Positions 46,301 through 54,945 of a stretch of DNA of 64,000 bases are shown one piece after another (position 1 is the first letter of the stretch; each line of letters starts with the position of its first letter). Source of the stretch: Chromatiales bacterium 21-64-14 (GTDB taxonomy: Bacteria; Pseudomonadota; Gammaproteobacteria; 21-64-14); the NCBI GenBank assembly GCA_002255365.1, contig NCBI01000001.1, forward strand, positions 1-64,000. Reading direction: 5' to 3'. Below the pieces are notes generated by a model that made no database searches, was not told where the DNA came from, and was given only the letters and a program-made list of their open reading frames with translations. The translations under genes and the position numbers were made by a program.

Positions 46301-46639
46301 CTAGAGCGTGATGACTTGGTCCGGAGGATTACCAGCCAGCGCCGCGTAGAGGTTCGGAAAACACCCGATGGTCGCCCCATCCACCAGCTTGCCATCGATG
46401 TTCCGTTCATAGCAACACTGGTCGCAACCCATCAACAGGATGTTCTCGCGTTTCGCGACCCGCGCCAGGCGCTCGCCGATAGGATCACCTTTGACCAGCA
46501 CATAGTTGTTGTCCTCGAAAAAAAACATCCCGACCACCGCAACGCCATGGGCCCCCTCTTCAAGCTGGGGCAGAATCATCTTGCCGAGCTTATAGGAGAC
46601 CGTATGGCCTTGAGTCGAAAATATATATGCCACTTTCAT
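46301..46639 (-). CDS. DsrE-family protein
   Basis: A 112-residue cytosolic protein: MKVAYIFSTQGHTVSYKLGK at the start, then GVAVVGMFFFEDNNYVLVKG, and ENILLMGCDQCCYERNI with a CxxCC cluster. The DsrE/TusD-like fold is plain, and the Cys cluster is in the region of the sulfur-carrying Cys. It may accept sulfane sulfur or sense it. The ATG at 46639 has GGAGGTGGTGCA upstream. No partner gene is adjacent; it sits between the deacetylase fusion and a MITE. Confidence 0.82.
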   Translation of the reverse strand: MKVAYIFSTQGHTVSYKLGKMILPQLEEGAHGVAVVGMFFFEDNNYVLVKGDPIGERLARVAKRENILLMGCDQCCYERNIDGKLVDGATIGCFPNLYAALAGNPPDQVITL

Positions 46640-46762
46640 TGCACCACCTCCCATTGAAATCCGCGCTGAATTCTATTGAAGATCCCTCGTTGGGCTAACA
46701 GCCAATGCGGCAGCAGCACCTACCCCAGTCATCGTCATTCGGACCCGCTCCGAAGTATCCTG

Positions 46763-46903
46763 GAACCTATCTCAAAATCGCAGATCGGGCGTTCAGGCAA
46801 GGCGCGGGCCCTGCAAGGAGCGCAGTTTACACCCAGTAAATGAGCACCGCAGCAGGGGCCGCAACACCGCATTGGCAACCGAGATGCATTTTGAGATAGG
46901 TTC
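46763..46903. mobile_element. MITE, copy A (141 bases)
   Basis: Bounded by a perfect 16-base inverted repeat, GAACCTATCTCAAAAT and its complement. The interior (GATCGGGCG, CAAGGCGCGGGCC, AAATGAGCACCGCAGCA) is shared with the copy at 53113-53256. It has no coding capacity. It abuts a truncated phosphoesterase gene and probably marks the break point. A non-autonomous IS-derived element is the best description; the parental IS is not in the window. Confidence 0.75.
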
Positions 46904-46939
46904 TAGTCAACACCCCGGAAAAATGCACCTGTACATTTC

Positions 46940-47400
46940 CCCGCCGCACCGAGTCAGATCCGGCAGCAACTGCCCGATTGGAAACATACCGCCGTGATCA
47001 TCGCCTACGACGACTCCCACGGCTGGTACGACCATGTGCCCAGCCCGATCGTCAGCCAGTCCAACGACTCCGCCTATGACGGGTCCACCGGTCCGGGCCG
47101 TTGCGGCACGGCATCCGCCGGACCCTACCTGGACCGCTGCGGCTACGGGCCCCGTCTGCCGCTGATGGTCATCTCGCCGTGGGCACGGGAAAATTTCGTG
47201 GACTACCACGTCACCGAGCAGTCATCGATTCTGCGATTTATCGAGGATAACTCGCGTCTGGGCAGGATCGGCGACGAGTCCCTCGACGCGAAGGCGGGTA
47301 GTTTGCACAACATGTTCGACTTTACCGACTGGCCGCGGATGAAACAGATCCTGCTGGATCCCACTACCGGCATCCGCGCTACCCGCCCGGCCACGCGGGC
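46940..47400 (+). pseudogene. Truncated acid phosphatase / phospholipase C-type phosphoesterase
   Basis: The frame gives the C-terminal part of a phosphoesterase (PF04185-like): LPDWKHTAVIIAYDDSHGWY, YGPRLPLMVISPWARENFV and SSILRFIEDNSRLGRIGDES, then SLHNMFDF. The protein should be over 400 residues, but only about 145 read before the frame runs into the antisense acr3 gene. The 5' part is missing and the left break lies next to the MITE at 46903. A remnant of an exported phosphatase, not functional. Confidence 0.75.
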
Positions 47401-47407
47401 CCCGCAT

Positions 47408-48541
47408 TCAGCCGCGGGTCACAATCTCTGCCAATTGTGGGCAACATACCTCATAGGACACCACACCGGAGCGCGCTTCGTACCAACCTTGGGTACGATT
47501 CACGACCGCCACCGCCGCCAGCATGACCGGCACTTCGACCAGCACCCCCACCACCGTGGCCAGGGCGGCCCCGGAATCAAATCCGAACAACGCGATCGCG
47601 GTGGCCACGGCGAGCTCGAAGAAGTTGCTGGCGCCGATCAGGGCGGATGGACCCGCCACGCAATGGGGCGAGCACGCCGCGCGGTTGAGCAGGTAGGCCA
47701 GCCCTGAATTGAAAAACACCTGGACCAGGATCGGCACCGCCAGGAGCAGAATGACGAGCGGCTGTCCGATGATACGTTCGCCCTGGAATCCGAACAGCAA
47801 TACCAAGGTTGCCAACAGCGCCAACAACGCCAGCGGATGCAACGTCCGCACCACCCGGGCCAGCCGCTCCGCCCCGCCGTTCCCACGCAACAACCAGTGC
47901 CGTGCCAGATTGGCAGCGACGAGCGGGATCACGATATAGAGCACTACCGACAGGACCAGGGTATCCCAGGGCACGTGGATAGCGGAGAGCCCGAGCAGCA
48001 GACCCACCACCGGCGCGAACGCAAAGACCATGATGACGTCGTTGAGGGCCACCTGGGAAAGGGTGAAGTGCGGCTCGCCCCGGGACAAGTGGCTCCAGAC
48101 AAACACCATGGCCGTACAGGGCGCTGCAGCCAGCAGGATCAGCCCGGCAATGTAGGAATCGATCTGGCCGGCGGGCAGCCAGGGACGAAACAGCACGCCG
48201 ATGAACAACCAGCCCAACAGGGCCATGGAAAAGGGCTTCACACCCCAGTTGACCAGCAAGGTCACCGCCACGCCACGCCAATGCCGGCGTACCTCCTTGA
48301 GCGCCCGAAGATCGATCTTCAGCAGCATTGGAATGATCATCAGCCAGACCAGCACCGCTACTGGCAAGTTGACCTGCGCAAACTCGAGGCGCCCCACTAC
48401 CTGAAACGACGCCGGGAACCAATGCCCGAGCGCGATCCCCGCGACGATGCACAGAAGCACCCACACGGTCAGATAACGCTCGAAAACGCCCATGCCCGCG
48501 CCGGCCGCACGCCGGCCGGTCTTCTCGCACGCTGCGCTCAT
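47408..48541 (-). CDS. acr3: Arsenite efflux transporter Acr3
   Basis: A 377-residue membrane protein with about ten helices, of the Acr3 (BASS superfamily) arsenite permease type. Recognisable stretches are LPVAVLVWLMIIPMLLKIDL, LLAAAPCTAMVFVWSHLSRG (with the essential Cys) and ALIGASNFFELAVATAIALFG. It exports As(III) at the end of the arsenate-reduction pathway. The start at 48541 overlaps the arsC stop by ATGA, so the two are translationally coupled. Last gene of the arsR-arsI-arsC-acr3 operon. The C-terminal tail has an extra Cys pair (VCCPQLAE). Confidence 0.93.
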   Translation of the reverse strand: MSAACEKTGRRAAGAGMGVFERYLTVWVLLCIVAGIALGHWFPASFQVVGRLEFAQVNLPVAVLVWLMIIPMLLKIDLRALKEVRRHWRGVAVTLLVNWGVKPFSMALLGWLFIGVLFRPWLPAGQIDSYIAGLILLAAAPCTAMVFVWSHLSRGEPHFTLSQVALNDVIMVFAFAPVVGLLLGLSAIHVPWDTLVLSVVLYIVIPLVAANLARHWLLRGNGGAERLARVVRTLHPLALLALLATLVLLFGFQGERIIGQPLVILLLAVPILVQVFFNSGLAYLLNRAACSPHCVAGPSALIGASNFFELAVATAIALFGFDSGAALATVVGVLVEVPVMLAAVAVVNRTQGWYEARSGVVSYEVCCPQLAEIVTRG

Positions 48542-48984
48542 CCTGCCACCTCCGAGTACTCACCGGCTTGGGCGCGCCGGAGTAGCGCCTGCACGCGCCG
48601 CTCCACGTCCTGACGCGTGGCGCGGAATTGATCCATCACCTGTTCCTCCGTACCGGTCGCCTTCGCCGGGTCTGTGAGGGGCCAGTGTTCCTTGCGGGTG
48701 CCGGGCGGGAGCAGCGGGCACTGTTCATCCGCGTGTCCGCATACGGTCACGACCACGTCCGCCCAACGGAACATCCCGTCGGTGAGCCGGGTGGATTCCT
48801 GCCGCGATATATCCACGCCGGCCTCGGCCATCACGGCGATAGCACGGGGGTTCTTGCCGTGCGCCTCGATACCGGCGGAGCGTGCGTCGATGAGCCCGCC
48901 GCCCAAGGTACGCGCCCAGCCCTCGGCCATCTGCGACCGGCAAGAGTTCCCGGTACACAGGAACAACACCTTCAGCGCCGCCAC
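48538..48984 (-). CDS. arsC: Arsenate reductase, low-molecular-weight phosphatase type
   Basis: A 148-residue enzyme of the thioredoxin-linked ArsC family. The P-loop is LFLCTGNSCRSQMAEGW (Cys-x5-Arg), followed by ARSAGIEAHGKNPRA and the second and third cysteines in VVTVCGHADEQCPLLPPG. It reduces arsenate to arsenite with thioredoxin. I chose a GTG at 48984, preceded by a GAGG-like site on the minus strand and giving the usual KVLFLC start; an open frame up to 49221 overlaps arsI and is spurious. Confidence 0.92.
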   Translation of the reverse strand: MAALKVLFLCTGNSCRSQMAEGWARTLGGGLIDARSAGIEAHGKNPRAIAVMAEAGVDISRQESTRLTDGMFRWADVVVTVCGHADEQCPLLPPGTRKEHWPLTDPAKATGTEEQVMDQFRATRQDVERRVQALLRRAQAGEYSEVAG

Positions 48985-48985
48985 C

Positions 48986-49423
48986 TCAATGCGCCCCGGG
49001 CAGGGATGGGACGCAACAGGCCGAACCGCCCTCGGCGGATCCGGACTGCGCACCGAAGGTCGGTACCGTATCCAGGCTGTGGAAGGTCTCCCAGGGGATC
49101 CCCTGGGGATCGATGGTCCAATACTTGTCGGATCGCGCATAGCAGCAGGTGGTGTTGGGCTGGGCCACCCCGGGCAGGCCCGCCGCGTCCAGGCGCCCGC
49201 GCAAGGCCGCCAGCGCCGCATCAGATTCGGCCTGGATGCCTACGTGATCGAGTCCGGGCCGGCGGCCGCGGGTAGAGACGGCAAAGTTCACCTTGGGGTC
49301 GCCCAGTTCCCACTTGGCGTAGTCGTCCTTCATGACATCGGGGGCACTACCGAACAGGATCGAATAGAAACGAATGCTCTCCGCCAGATCGCTAACCGAC
49401 ATGTGCATATGAAACCGCGCCAC
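48986..49423 (-). CDS. arsI: ArsI/CadI-type vicinal-oxygen-chelate protein (C-As lyase type)
   Basis: A 145-residue VOC-fold protein. It opens VARFHMHMSVSDLAESIRFY, continues GDPKVNFAVSTRG and GLDHVGIQAES, and contains the vicinal Cys pair of ArsI in QPNTTCCYARSDK. The C-terminus ends with a further Cys pair in SACCVPS. ArsI cleaves the C-As bond of trivalent methyl- or aromatic arsenicals with Fe(II) and O2. The GTG at 49423 has GGAGG seven bases upstream. It lies between arsR and arsC in the operon. A cadmium-induced CadI role is the alternative. Confidence 0.88.
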   Translation of the reverse strand: MARFHMHMSVSDLAESIRFYSILFGSAPDVMKDDYAKWELGDPKVNFAVSTRGRRPGLDHVGIQAESDAALAALRGRLDAAGLPGVAQPNTTCCYARSDKYWTIDPQGIPWETFHSLDTVPTFGAQSGSAEGGSACCVPSLPGAH

Positions 49424-49454
49424 GGAATGCCTCCTATCTCGAAAGGGCTGACGC

Positions 49455-49850
49455 CTACCCATGAACTCCGGGGGCACAGCAGGATGGCTCACCCGGGCGG
49501 TTAGGCATCGCAGCCAGGGCACGCCGATCGGAACTAAACGGGGCCAAGCCCGCCAGCCCCCGGTTCGTCTCCCGAATGGCGTCCTGGGCCCACGCGGGAA
49601 GGTCCGGATGGATCCGGTAGTGGACCCAGAACCCGTCCCGGCGGTCCTGCACCACGCCACTGGCGCGCAGGAGCGCCAGATGCCGGGAGATCTTGGGCTG
49701 GATGAGACCCAGGGCGTGGGTCAGCTCGCAAACGCAGAGTTCGCCCTCCGCTTGCAACAACACCACGCAGCGCAGCCGAGTGGGATCTGCCAGGGCCTTG
49801 AAAAACTGCGTGGGATTGATATTCACAATTCCATATATATCGTTATCCAT
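49455..49850 (-). CDS. arsR: ArsR-family arsenite-responsive repressor
   Basis: A repressor of up to 131 residues. FFKALADPTRLRCVVLLQ opens the winged helix; GELCVCELTHAL carries the CVC arsenite-binding Cys pair; IQPKISRHLALLRASGVV is the recognition helix. The tail ends SCCAPG. It represses the ars operon until As(III) binds. The ATG at 49850 falls inside the spacer of a sigma-70 promoter, so if that promoter is used the protein begins at a GTG at 49826, about eight residues shorter and nearly leaderless. First gene of the ars operon. Confidence 0.92.
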   Translation of the reverse strand: MDNDIYGIVNINPTQFFKALADPTRLRCVVLLQAEGELCVCELTHALGLIQPKISRHLALLRASGVVQDRRDGFWVHYRIHPDLPAWAQDAIRETNRGLAGLAPFSSDRRALAAMPNRPGEPSCCAPGVHG

Positions 49851-49862
49851 ATATTATGTCAA
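49834..49862 (-). promoter_or_regulatory. ars operon promoter with overlapping AT-rich operator
   Basis: On the minus strand, TTGACA (49857-49862) and TATATA (49834-49839) stand 17 bases apart, a near-consensus sigma-70 promoter. The spacer holds the imperfect repeat ATATATGG-ATAACG-ATATATGG, the likely ArsR operator. It fixes transcription start at about 49827, inside or at the first codons of arsR. Confidence 0.75.
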
Positions 49863-50775
49863 TATGCCAGGAACTCCGCCAGCGCCGTACCCCCGGGATC
49901 CGATCCCGGCGGATGCCCCACGCGGCTGCGCGGATGTGGCGCGTCCGCAGCAGGAGACCATAGTGAATACCTTGCTCGGGTCGAACCCCTCACCGTTGAT
50001 GGTCACACGATCTATGCGGCCTGCGTGATGGCACGGGGGGGGAAATCGCTGTTGATCTCCACATCCATACACATGTTGTGCATGACACCAAGGAACCAGC
50101 CACCGTGCTGGCGATACGGGTTTGGATCGAACACGTTGACACCAAACGTGGCACAGAAAAAGTCGGCCCCCGCCACGAAGGTCTTACAGGCGTCGGGAAG
50201 TGCCCCCTGCTGACATGCCAATCTGCGTATGCGGCGCTCGTGATGCAAGCCGGGACGCGAAAGCGTCTCTCTACCGGCCAGTGCACGCCGTAGAACAGAC
50301 CGCAGCGTCCTGGGGCCGACTACAAAGACGCACGCTGTGCCCGTAGGCCGCGGCAAACGGCAAGAAACTGCGCGTACAATTGCGGCCCCGGGGCTACACA
50401 GCCCACACTCGGCCTACTATCGCGATCGGCCAGCTTGCCGCTCCGGCAGCACCTGATTACACTCCTGTAAAATCCGTAAATTCATGCCCTCTACGCTAGC
50501 CCCGAATGGGACCCGCGGCGTAGGTATTTTGCGCACCCGTACCGAGAACCCGAGACGATGCGGATCGCTCTTCTACGTCACACTCGCCCAGCGTCGGCCC
50601 ACCGACCGGGCGGTACGCTGGAACAGCCCGGTGCTCCGAACACCACCGCCAAGAACGGTTCAATCCTCGAACATGAAACGCGTGCCCGCGTCACACGTAC
50701 CAAAGAAAGCGGCGTTCGCGCGTATCAAGTGCCGGCGACCGTGACGGGTCGTCAGCCCCGCCCCACGACTGCTCT
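49863..50775. other. Long intergenic stretch; possible eroded gene
   Basis: About 900 bases without a sure gene. A minus-strand frame (50012-50356) gives FGVNVFDPNPYRQHGGWFLG followed by VMHNMCMDVEINSDF, and a second minus frame nearby (about 49920-50030) gives RIDRVTINGEGFDPSKVFTM; these could be pieces of one eroded gene with a frame break near 50020, but I recognise no family. The stretch from 50360 to 50775 holds no motif that I can name. It presumably contains the promoter of the diguanylate cyclase. Confidence 0.4.
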
Positions 50776-53010
50776 ATGGGCAATGTCATCGTGACCGCTA
50801 ATCCCTTCCGCCATCCCAGTATGCAGCGCGCGATCCTGGACGTTGGCCTGGACGCTATGATACTGGTCGATATCGACGGTATCGTCCTCCAACATAACGC
50901 CGCCGCGGAAACGACTCTGGGATGCACCCCGCAAGCCCTGGCCGGGAAGACGCTGGATTGGGTGACCATCCTGGACGGCGAGCGTTCGACCAGCCTCGCA
51001 GCCCTGGTCCGCGCGACGATCGAAAGTGGTCGCACCAACGCAAACGACACCCAAGTCCGACTGGTGTGGCCGGACCGCCCGGATAAGTCCATCCACCTGA
51101 GGCTGCTCGCAACCTTTGACCCGGATGGAATCGCGACCGGCGCGTTCCTAGCATTCCGCGATCTCGGCCACCCGGACTCCGACAACGCAGACGAGAATTA
51201 TCATCGAAACCTCGCACGCATCGCCCGCGTTATCACACAGACCATGGATATCCGCAAGACCGTCCGCGCGGTTGTTCGGGAATTGCTTGTGGTCTTTCAG
51301 GCCGACCGCGCATGGCTGATCTATCCATGCGACCCAGACGCGGCGTCATGGGGCGTGCTGGTCGAGGCCACACACCCGGACTATCCGGGCGCGTACGCCG
51401 AAGGCCGCCAGATCCCCATGGATACGACAATCTCCGCGGTCATGCGCAAGTCTCTCGCGACACCGCGGGCGGTCACCTACGAGGGCCCAGGCGGTGCGCT
51501 GGACCCGAGCATGGCGAGCCACTTCGCCATCCGATCCCAGATCATGACCGCCTTACGACCAAAGCTAGACAGGCCCTGGTTATTGGGGATGCATCAGTGC
51601 TCACGCCCGCGACACTGGACCGACGGCGAGAAGCGCTTGGTTCAGGACATAGGAGAACGCCTGACCGACGCATTGACCAACCAGATCCTGGTTCGACGAT
51701 TGGAACAGGACGTTGCCCGACGCAAGGCAGCGGAAGCCGCGCTAAACCGCGCCTTGCAGGAACATAAAAGCCTCATCGATGCGACCCCCGACATCGTATT
51801 CAAGGTCGCTTCGAATGGCCGGCTGGTACGATGGAATCACGCCCTTGAGGCCACCACTGCGCTGCGCCCGGACGAGCTCGAGTCGCTGCCAATCCACGCC
51901 CTGTTCCCGGAGGCTGAACGCACGCTCCTGGAACAAGCGATGCGACGCGCCCTCGAATATGGCCAATCCGAGACTGAAATCACCATGATCAACAAGGAAG
52001 GGATCGGGGTTCCCTACCACTGGATCACGGTTCCGGTGCGTGACCATGCCGGCAACATTGGTGGACTCACCGGCTTTGGGCGCAACATTGCCGAACGCAA
52101 GCGTTCCGAGCAGAAACTCCGCCAAGCCGCCGCGGTATTTGAAACAACCCTGGATGGGGTCGTCATTACCGATGCGGAGACCCGGATCGTGGCCGCGAAC
52201 ACCGCATTTACCGCGATCACCGGATTCGCAGAATCCGAGGTACAGGGACGGCCTCCCGATATGCTCGGTTGGGATGCCGACTGGAGTCATGAAGATTCAA
52301 TATGGGCGCGAGCGGCACGCGACGGACACTGGATGGGCGAACTCATGGCCCTCGGGAAGACGGGCCGCTCCTACCCCGCGCGCCTCTGCCTGACCCCGGT
52401 GCGGGACGAAGAGGGCCGCGTCAACAGCTATGTCGCGGTCTTCGCGGATATCACGGAACTGAAACAATCTCAGAAGCAACTGGAACATATCGCGCATCAT
52501 GACGCGCTCACCGGCCTACCCAACCGGCTGATGTGCCATACCCATCTGCAGCAGGCCATATCCACCGCCCGGGACGGGAATTTCGAGATCGCAGTGTTGT
52601 TCATCGACCTGGACGACTTCAAGAACGTCAATGACAATCATGGTCATGCCTTCGGCGATCGCATCCTGCAGGACGCCGCGGCACGCCTCGCGCGGACGCT
52701 GCGTAAGGACGGGAGGGAACACGTGTTCCGTCTGGGAGGCGATGAATTCACCATCGTTCTCAAACAATTTGAACGTCGGGAGGAAATCATCGCGGTTGCA
52801 CAACGCACGCTGCATATACTGTCCACACCGTTCTCTCTCGGCAAGCAAACGATCGTGCTCGGCGCGAGCATCGGCATCGGTCGATTCCCAGTAGACGCAA
52901 CCGATGAGACAGAACTGTTGAGTGCCGCCGATACCGCAATGTACCAGGCCAAACAGCTCGGAAAAAACACGTATCAGTTCTATTCCGCCGACACGGGACC
53001 ACGTCGTTAG
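50776..53010 (+). CDS. Multi-domain diguanylate cyclase (PAS-GAF-PAS-PAS-GGDEF)
   Basis: A 744-residue signalling enzyme that makes cyclic di-GMP. In order: a PAS domain (about 15-125; MILVDIDGIVLQHNAAAETT), a GAF domain (145-310; LVVFQADRAWLIYP), a PAS (325-440; TPDIVFKVASNGRLVRWNHA), a PAS-PAC (450-575; LDGVVITDAETRIVAANTAF) and a GGDEF domain (580-744; HDALTGLPNRLM; FRLGGDEFTIVLK). The catalytic GGDEF is intact. The product-inhibition RxxD site just before it does not read (GREHVFRL), so feedback control may be lost. No transmembrane segment: a cytosolic sensor. No output partner is adjacent. Confidence 0.92.
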   Translation: MGNVIVTANPFRHPSMQRAILDVGLDAMILVDIDGIVLQHNAAAETTLGCTPQALAGKTLDWVTILDGERSTSLAALVRATIESGRTNANDTQVRLVWPDRPDKSIHLRLLATFDPDGIATGAFLAFRDLGHPDSDNADENYHRNLARIARVITQTMDIRKTVRAVVRELLVVFQADRAWLIYPCDPDAASWGVLVEATHPDYPGAYAEGRQIPMDTTISAVMRKSLATPRAVTYEGPGGALDPSMASHFAIRSQIMTALRPKLDRPWLLGMHQCSRPRHWTDGEKRLVQDIGERLTDALTNQILVRRLEQDVARRKAAEAALNRALQEHKSLIDATPDIVFKVASNGRLVRWNHALEATTALRPDELESLPIHALFPEAERTLLEQAMRRALEYGQSETEITMINKEGIGVPYHWITVPVRDHAGNIGGLTGFGRNIAERKRSEQKLRQAAAVFETTLDGVVITDAETRIVAANTAFTAITGFAESEVQGRPPDMLGWDADWSHEDSIWARAARDGHWMGELMALGKTGRSYPARLCLTPVRDEEGRVNSYVAVFADITELKQSQKQLEHIAHHDALTGLPNRLMCHTHLQQAISTARDGNFEIAVLFIDLDDFKNVNDNHGHAFGDRILQDAAARLARTLRKDGREHVFRLGGDEFTIVLKQFERREEIIAVAQRTLHILSTPFSLGKQTIVLGASIGIGRFPVDATDETELLSAADTAMYQAKQLGKNTYQFYSADTGPRR

Positions 53011-53112
53011 CACACCTTGCGCTCAGCCCCGGCGCCGTGTGCAATACCGTCCGGCCAAGTCCTTCCAGACGGCTTCGAGATCCTGACTTCGGCATCTTCA
53101 ACAACTCTGAAT

Positions 53113-53256
53113 AAAATCTATCTGAAAGTCTAAGATCGGGCGTCCACGCAAGGCGCGGGCCCTGTGGGTGGGGCAGATTACACTAGAAAATGAGCACCGC
53201 AGCAGAGTCCGCAACCCGAAATGGGTGACCGAGATGCATTTTGAGATGGGTTATAG
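53113..53256. mobile_element. MITE, copy B
   Basis: Same family as 46763-46903 and same orientation: the blocks GATCGGGCGTCC, CAAGGCGCGGGCCCTG, AAATGAGCACCGCAGCAG and GACCGAGATGCATTTTGAGAT are shared. The left inverted repeat has decayed (AAATCTATCTGAAAGT) while the right one is closer to copy A. The stretch between the diguanylate cyclase and the TPR gene holds nothing else. Confidence 0.72.
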
Positions 53257-53287
53257 CCACCGCGTAAGGGGTTTAGTTCAACGCGTG

Positions 53288-54931
53288 TTAGACCGAACCC
53301 TCATCGGAAAATGTAACCCCTAGCGTCTCGTTGCTCAGGAGCTCTCGTTCCAGCTTCCGCGTTAATGCCACTTGTTCCACGACCAGCTCGTAATAGCGTG
53401 CGTGGCTCGCTTCACGGAATACTTCCGCAACGGCGCCAAAATCGGTCAGAACCCTACGGACGAGTTCGACGTCGCGCAGCTGTTCCGCCAATGCTTTTCG
53501 CGCCGCGCACAGGTTGGCCATGGTCATCGCCCAGCTCATCGGCGCGCGTTCACGAGTCCATTCCTCGAGCGCACTTTCATAGGATTCGACCGCCGCCTCC
53601 AGCGCCTGCGCATCTTGCTCGCGTTCGCCAAGTTTATGCAGCGCGGCACCGAGATTGTTCTGAGTCAAAGCCCATACCTTCGGTACACGCGCACGCGTGC
53701 CTTCGGCAAGAGCACTTCTACAAGCGGCAACAGCTTGCTGCAGCGTCCGAGGACCTTTGCGGTGTTCGCCAAGCATCCGCAGTGCGGTGCCAAGATTGTT
53801 CATGGTGACCGCCCATTCCAGTGGCATCCGCTCGCGGGTCCACACTTGCAGAACATTTTTATAGGCCTCGGACGCTTGCTTTAATACCGTCTTATCTTTC
53901 TTGCGCTGGCCGAGCGCAAGCAGTGCGGCGCCAAGATTATTCTGTGTCACCGCCCAGTCGTGCGGCGAGCGATCTCGGGTGCGTTCCTCCAGCGCGGATT
54001 GAAACGCCGCAGCCGATTTTTCCAGCATCTCCGTATCGGCGTGGCGTTGGGCCAGGATTCCGAGCGTATTACCCAGACTGTTCTGCGTCGCTGCCCAGTC
54101 CAGCGGCACCCGTCCGCGACTACGCTCCGACAGCGCGCACTCCAAGGTCTCAATCGCCTTTTCCAGCATCCAGGTGCCGCGCTGGCGCTGGCCAAGCGCA
54201 CCGAGTGCATCCCCGAGATGGTGTTGTGTCGCCGCCCAGTCATCCGGCCGCTGCACCCTCGGCGCCAGTGCAAGCACCCGGGTCTCATAGAGATCGATGG
54301 CCTCTTCCAAGGCCGCGTCGTCAATAAGCTCACGGCCCAAGTCTGCAAGGACCAGGGCGTGTTGGGTTTGATACCGCCATTGCAGTGGCACGCTCAGCCC
54401 TGCTGTTGTAGCGGCTTCAGCGTACAGGCTGGCAGCCTGTCGGTAGTCCAGTTTGACGGCCGCGATTTGCGCTTGCCCAGCACATATTGCGGCGACGAGA
54501 TCGGCGGCAGCACCAATCTCAAGGCAACCCCTATAGGCCTGTTCGAATGCCGCGTTGGCATCGTCAAGGGAGAAGGTTTCATCGGGTTGCAGCCAGGCGA
54601 AAGCCCGTTCTAACAAACGGGCGATATCAGGATGCTCCGATGCCGGGCCAGAAACGTCAGCATGGCTTTCACGCAGTGCTTCCAGCCGCAACCAGGCCTG
54701 CTTAAGAAGACCGGATACCTGTAGTTGGGAAACCTGCATAGCATGAATTGGACCGAGCAAGCGCTCGAGGTCGGATTTATGCGCCGGCAAGTTTTGACAG
54801 GCGGCATGCAGTGTGGCGGCGTAAGTGGGATTCGTCTCCGACAAGTCTTGCGACACCCCGCCAGACGTGTGGAGTCCTGTGCTACTCATAACACTTGCTC
54901 TGCGGAAAGGCCGCAGCGTGGCTTGATCCAC
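53288..54931 (-). CDS. Tetratricopeptide-repeat protein
   Basis: A 547-residue protein (533 if it begins at the ATG 54889). The C-terminal two thirds hold at least seven repeats of about 50 residues of the type WAVTQNNLGAALLALGQRKK followed by VLKQASEAYKNVLQVWTRER. These long, near-identical units (LDWAATQNSLGNTLGILAQR) form a TPR superhelix for protein contact. There is no signal peptide and no catalytic domain. It lies just 15 bases after aprA on the same strand, with a short GC hairpin at about 54898-54917 between the two possible starts. Co-transcription with apr is likely but the link is unknown. Confidence 0.82.
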   Translation of the reverse strand: MDQATLRPFRRASVMSSTGLHTSGGVSQDLSETNPTYAATLHAACQNLPAHKSDLERLLGPIHAMQVSQLQVSGLLKQAWLRLEALRESHADVSGPASEHPDIARLLERAFAWLQPDETFSLDDANAAFEQAYRGCLEIGAAADLVAAICAGQAQIAAVKLDYRQAASLYAEAATTAGLSVPLQWRYQTQHALVLADLGRELIDDAALEEAIDLYETRVLALAPRVQRPDDWAATQHHLGDALGALGQRQRGTWMLEKAIETLECALSERSRGRVPLDWAATQNSLGNTLGILAQRHADTEMLEKSAAAFQSALEERTRDRSPHDWAVTQNNLGAALLALGQRKKDKTVLKQASEAYKNVLQVWTRERMPLEWAVTMNNLGTALRMLGEHRKGPRTLQQAVAACRSALAEGTRARVPKVWALTQNNLGAALHKLGEREQDAQALEAAVESYESALEEWTRERAPMSWAMTMANLCAARKALAEQLRDVELVRRVLTDFGAVAEVFREASHARYYELVVEQVALTRKLERELLSNETLGVTFSDEGSV

Positions 54932-54945
54932 CCTGCGGTCTCGGT

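Noticed and set aside
46994..47707. 237-codon plus-strand gene
   Set aside because: Only the first third is phosphoesterase-like; the rest is antisense to acr3 and the N-terminal domain is missing, so it is called a pseudogene.
50484..50794. Short plus-strand frames before the diguanylate cyclase
   Set aside because: Basic, low-complexity translations with no start signals or family features.
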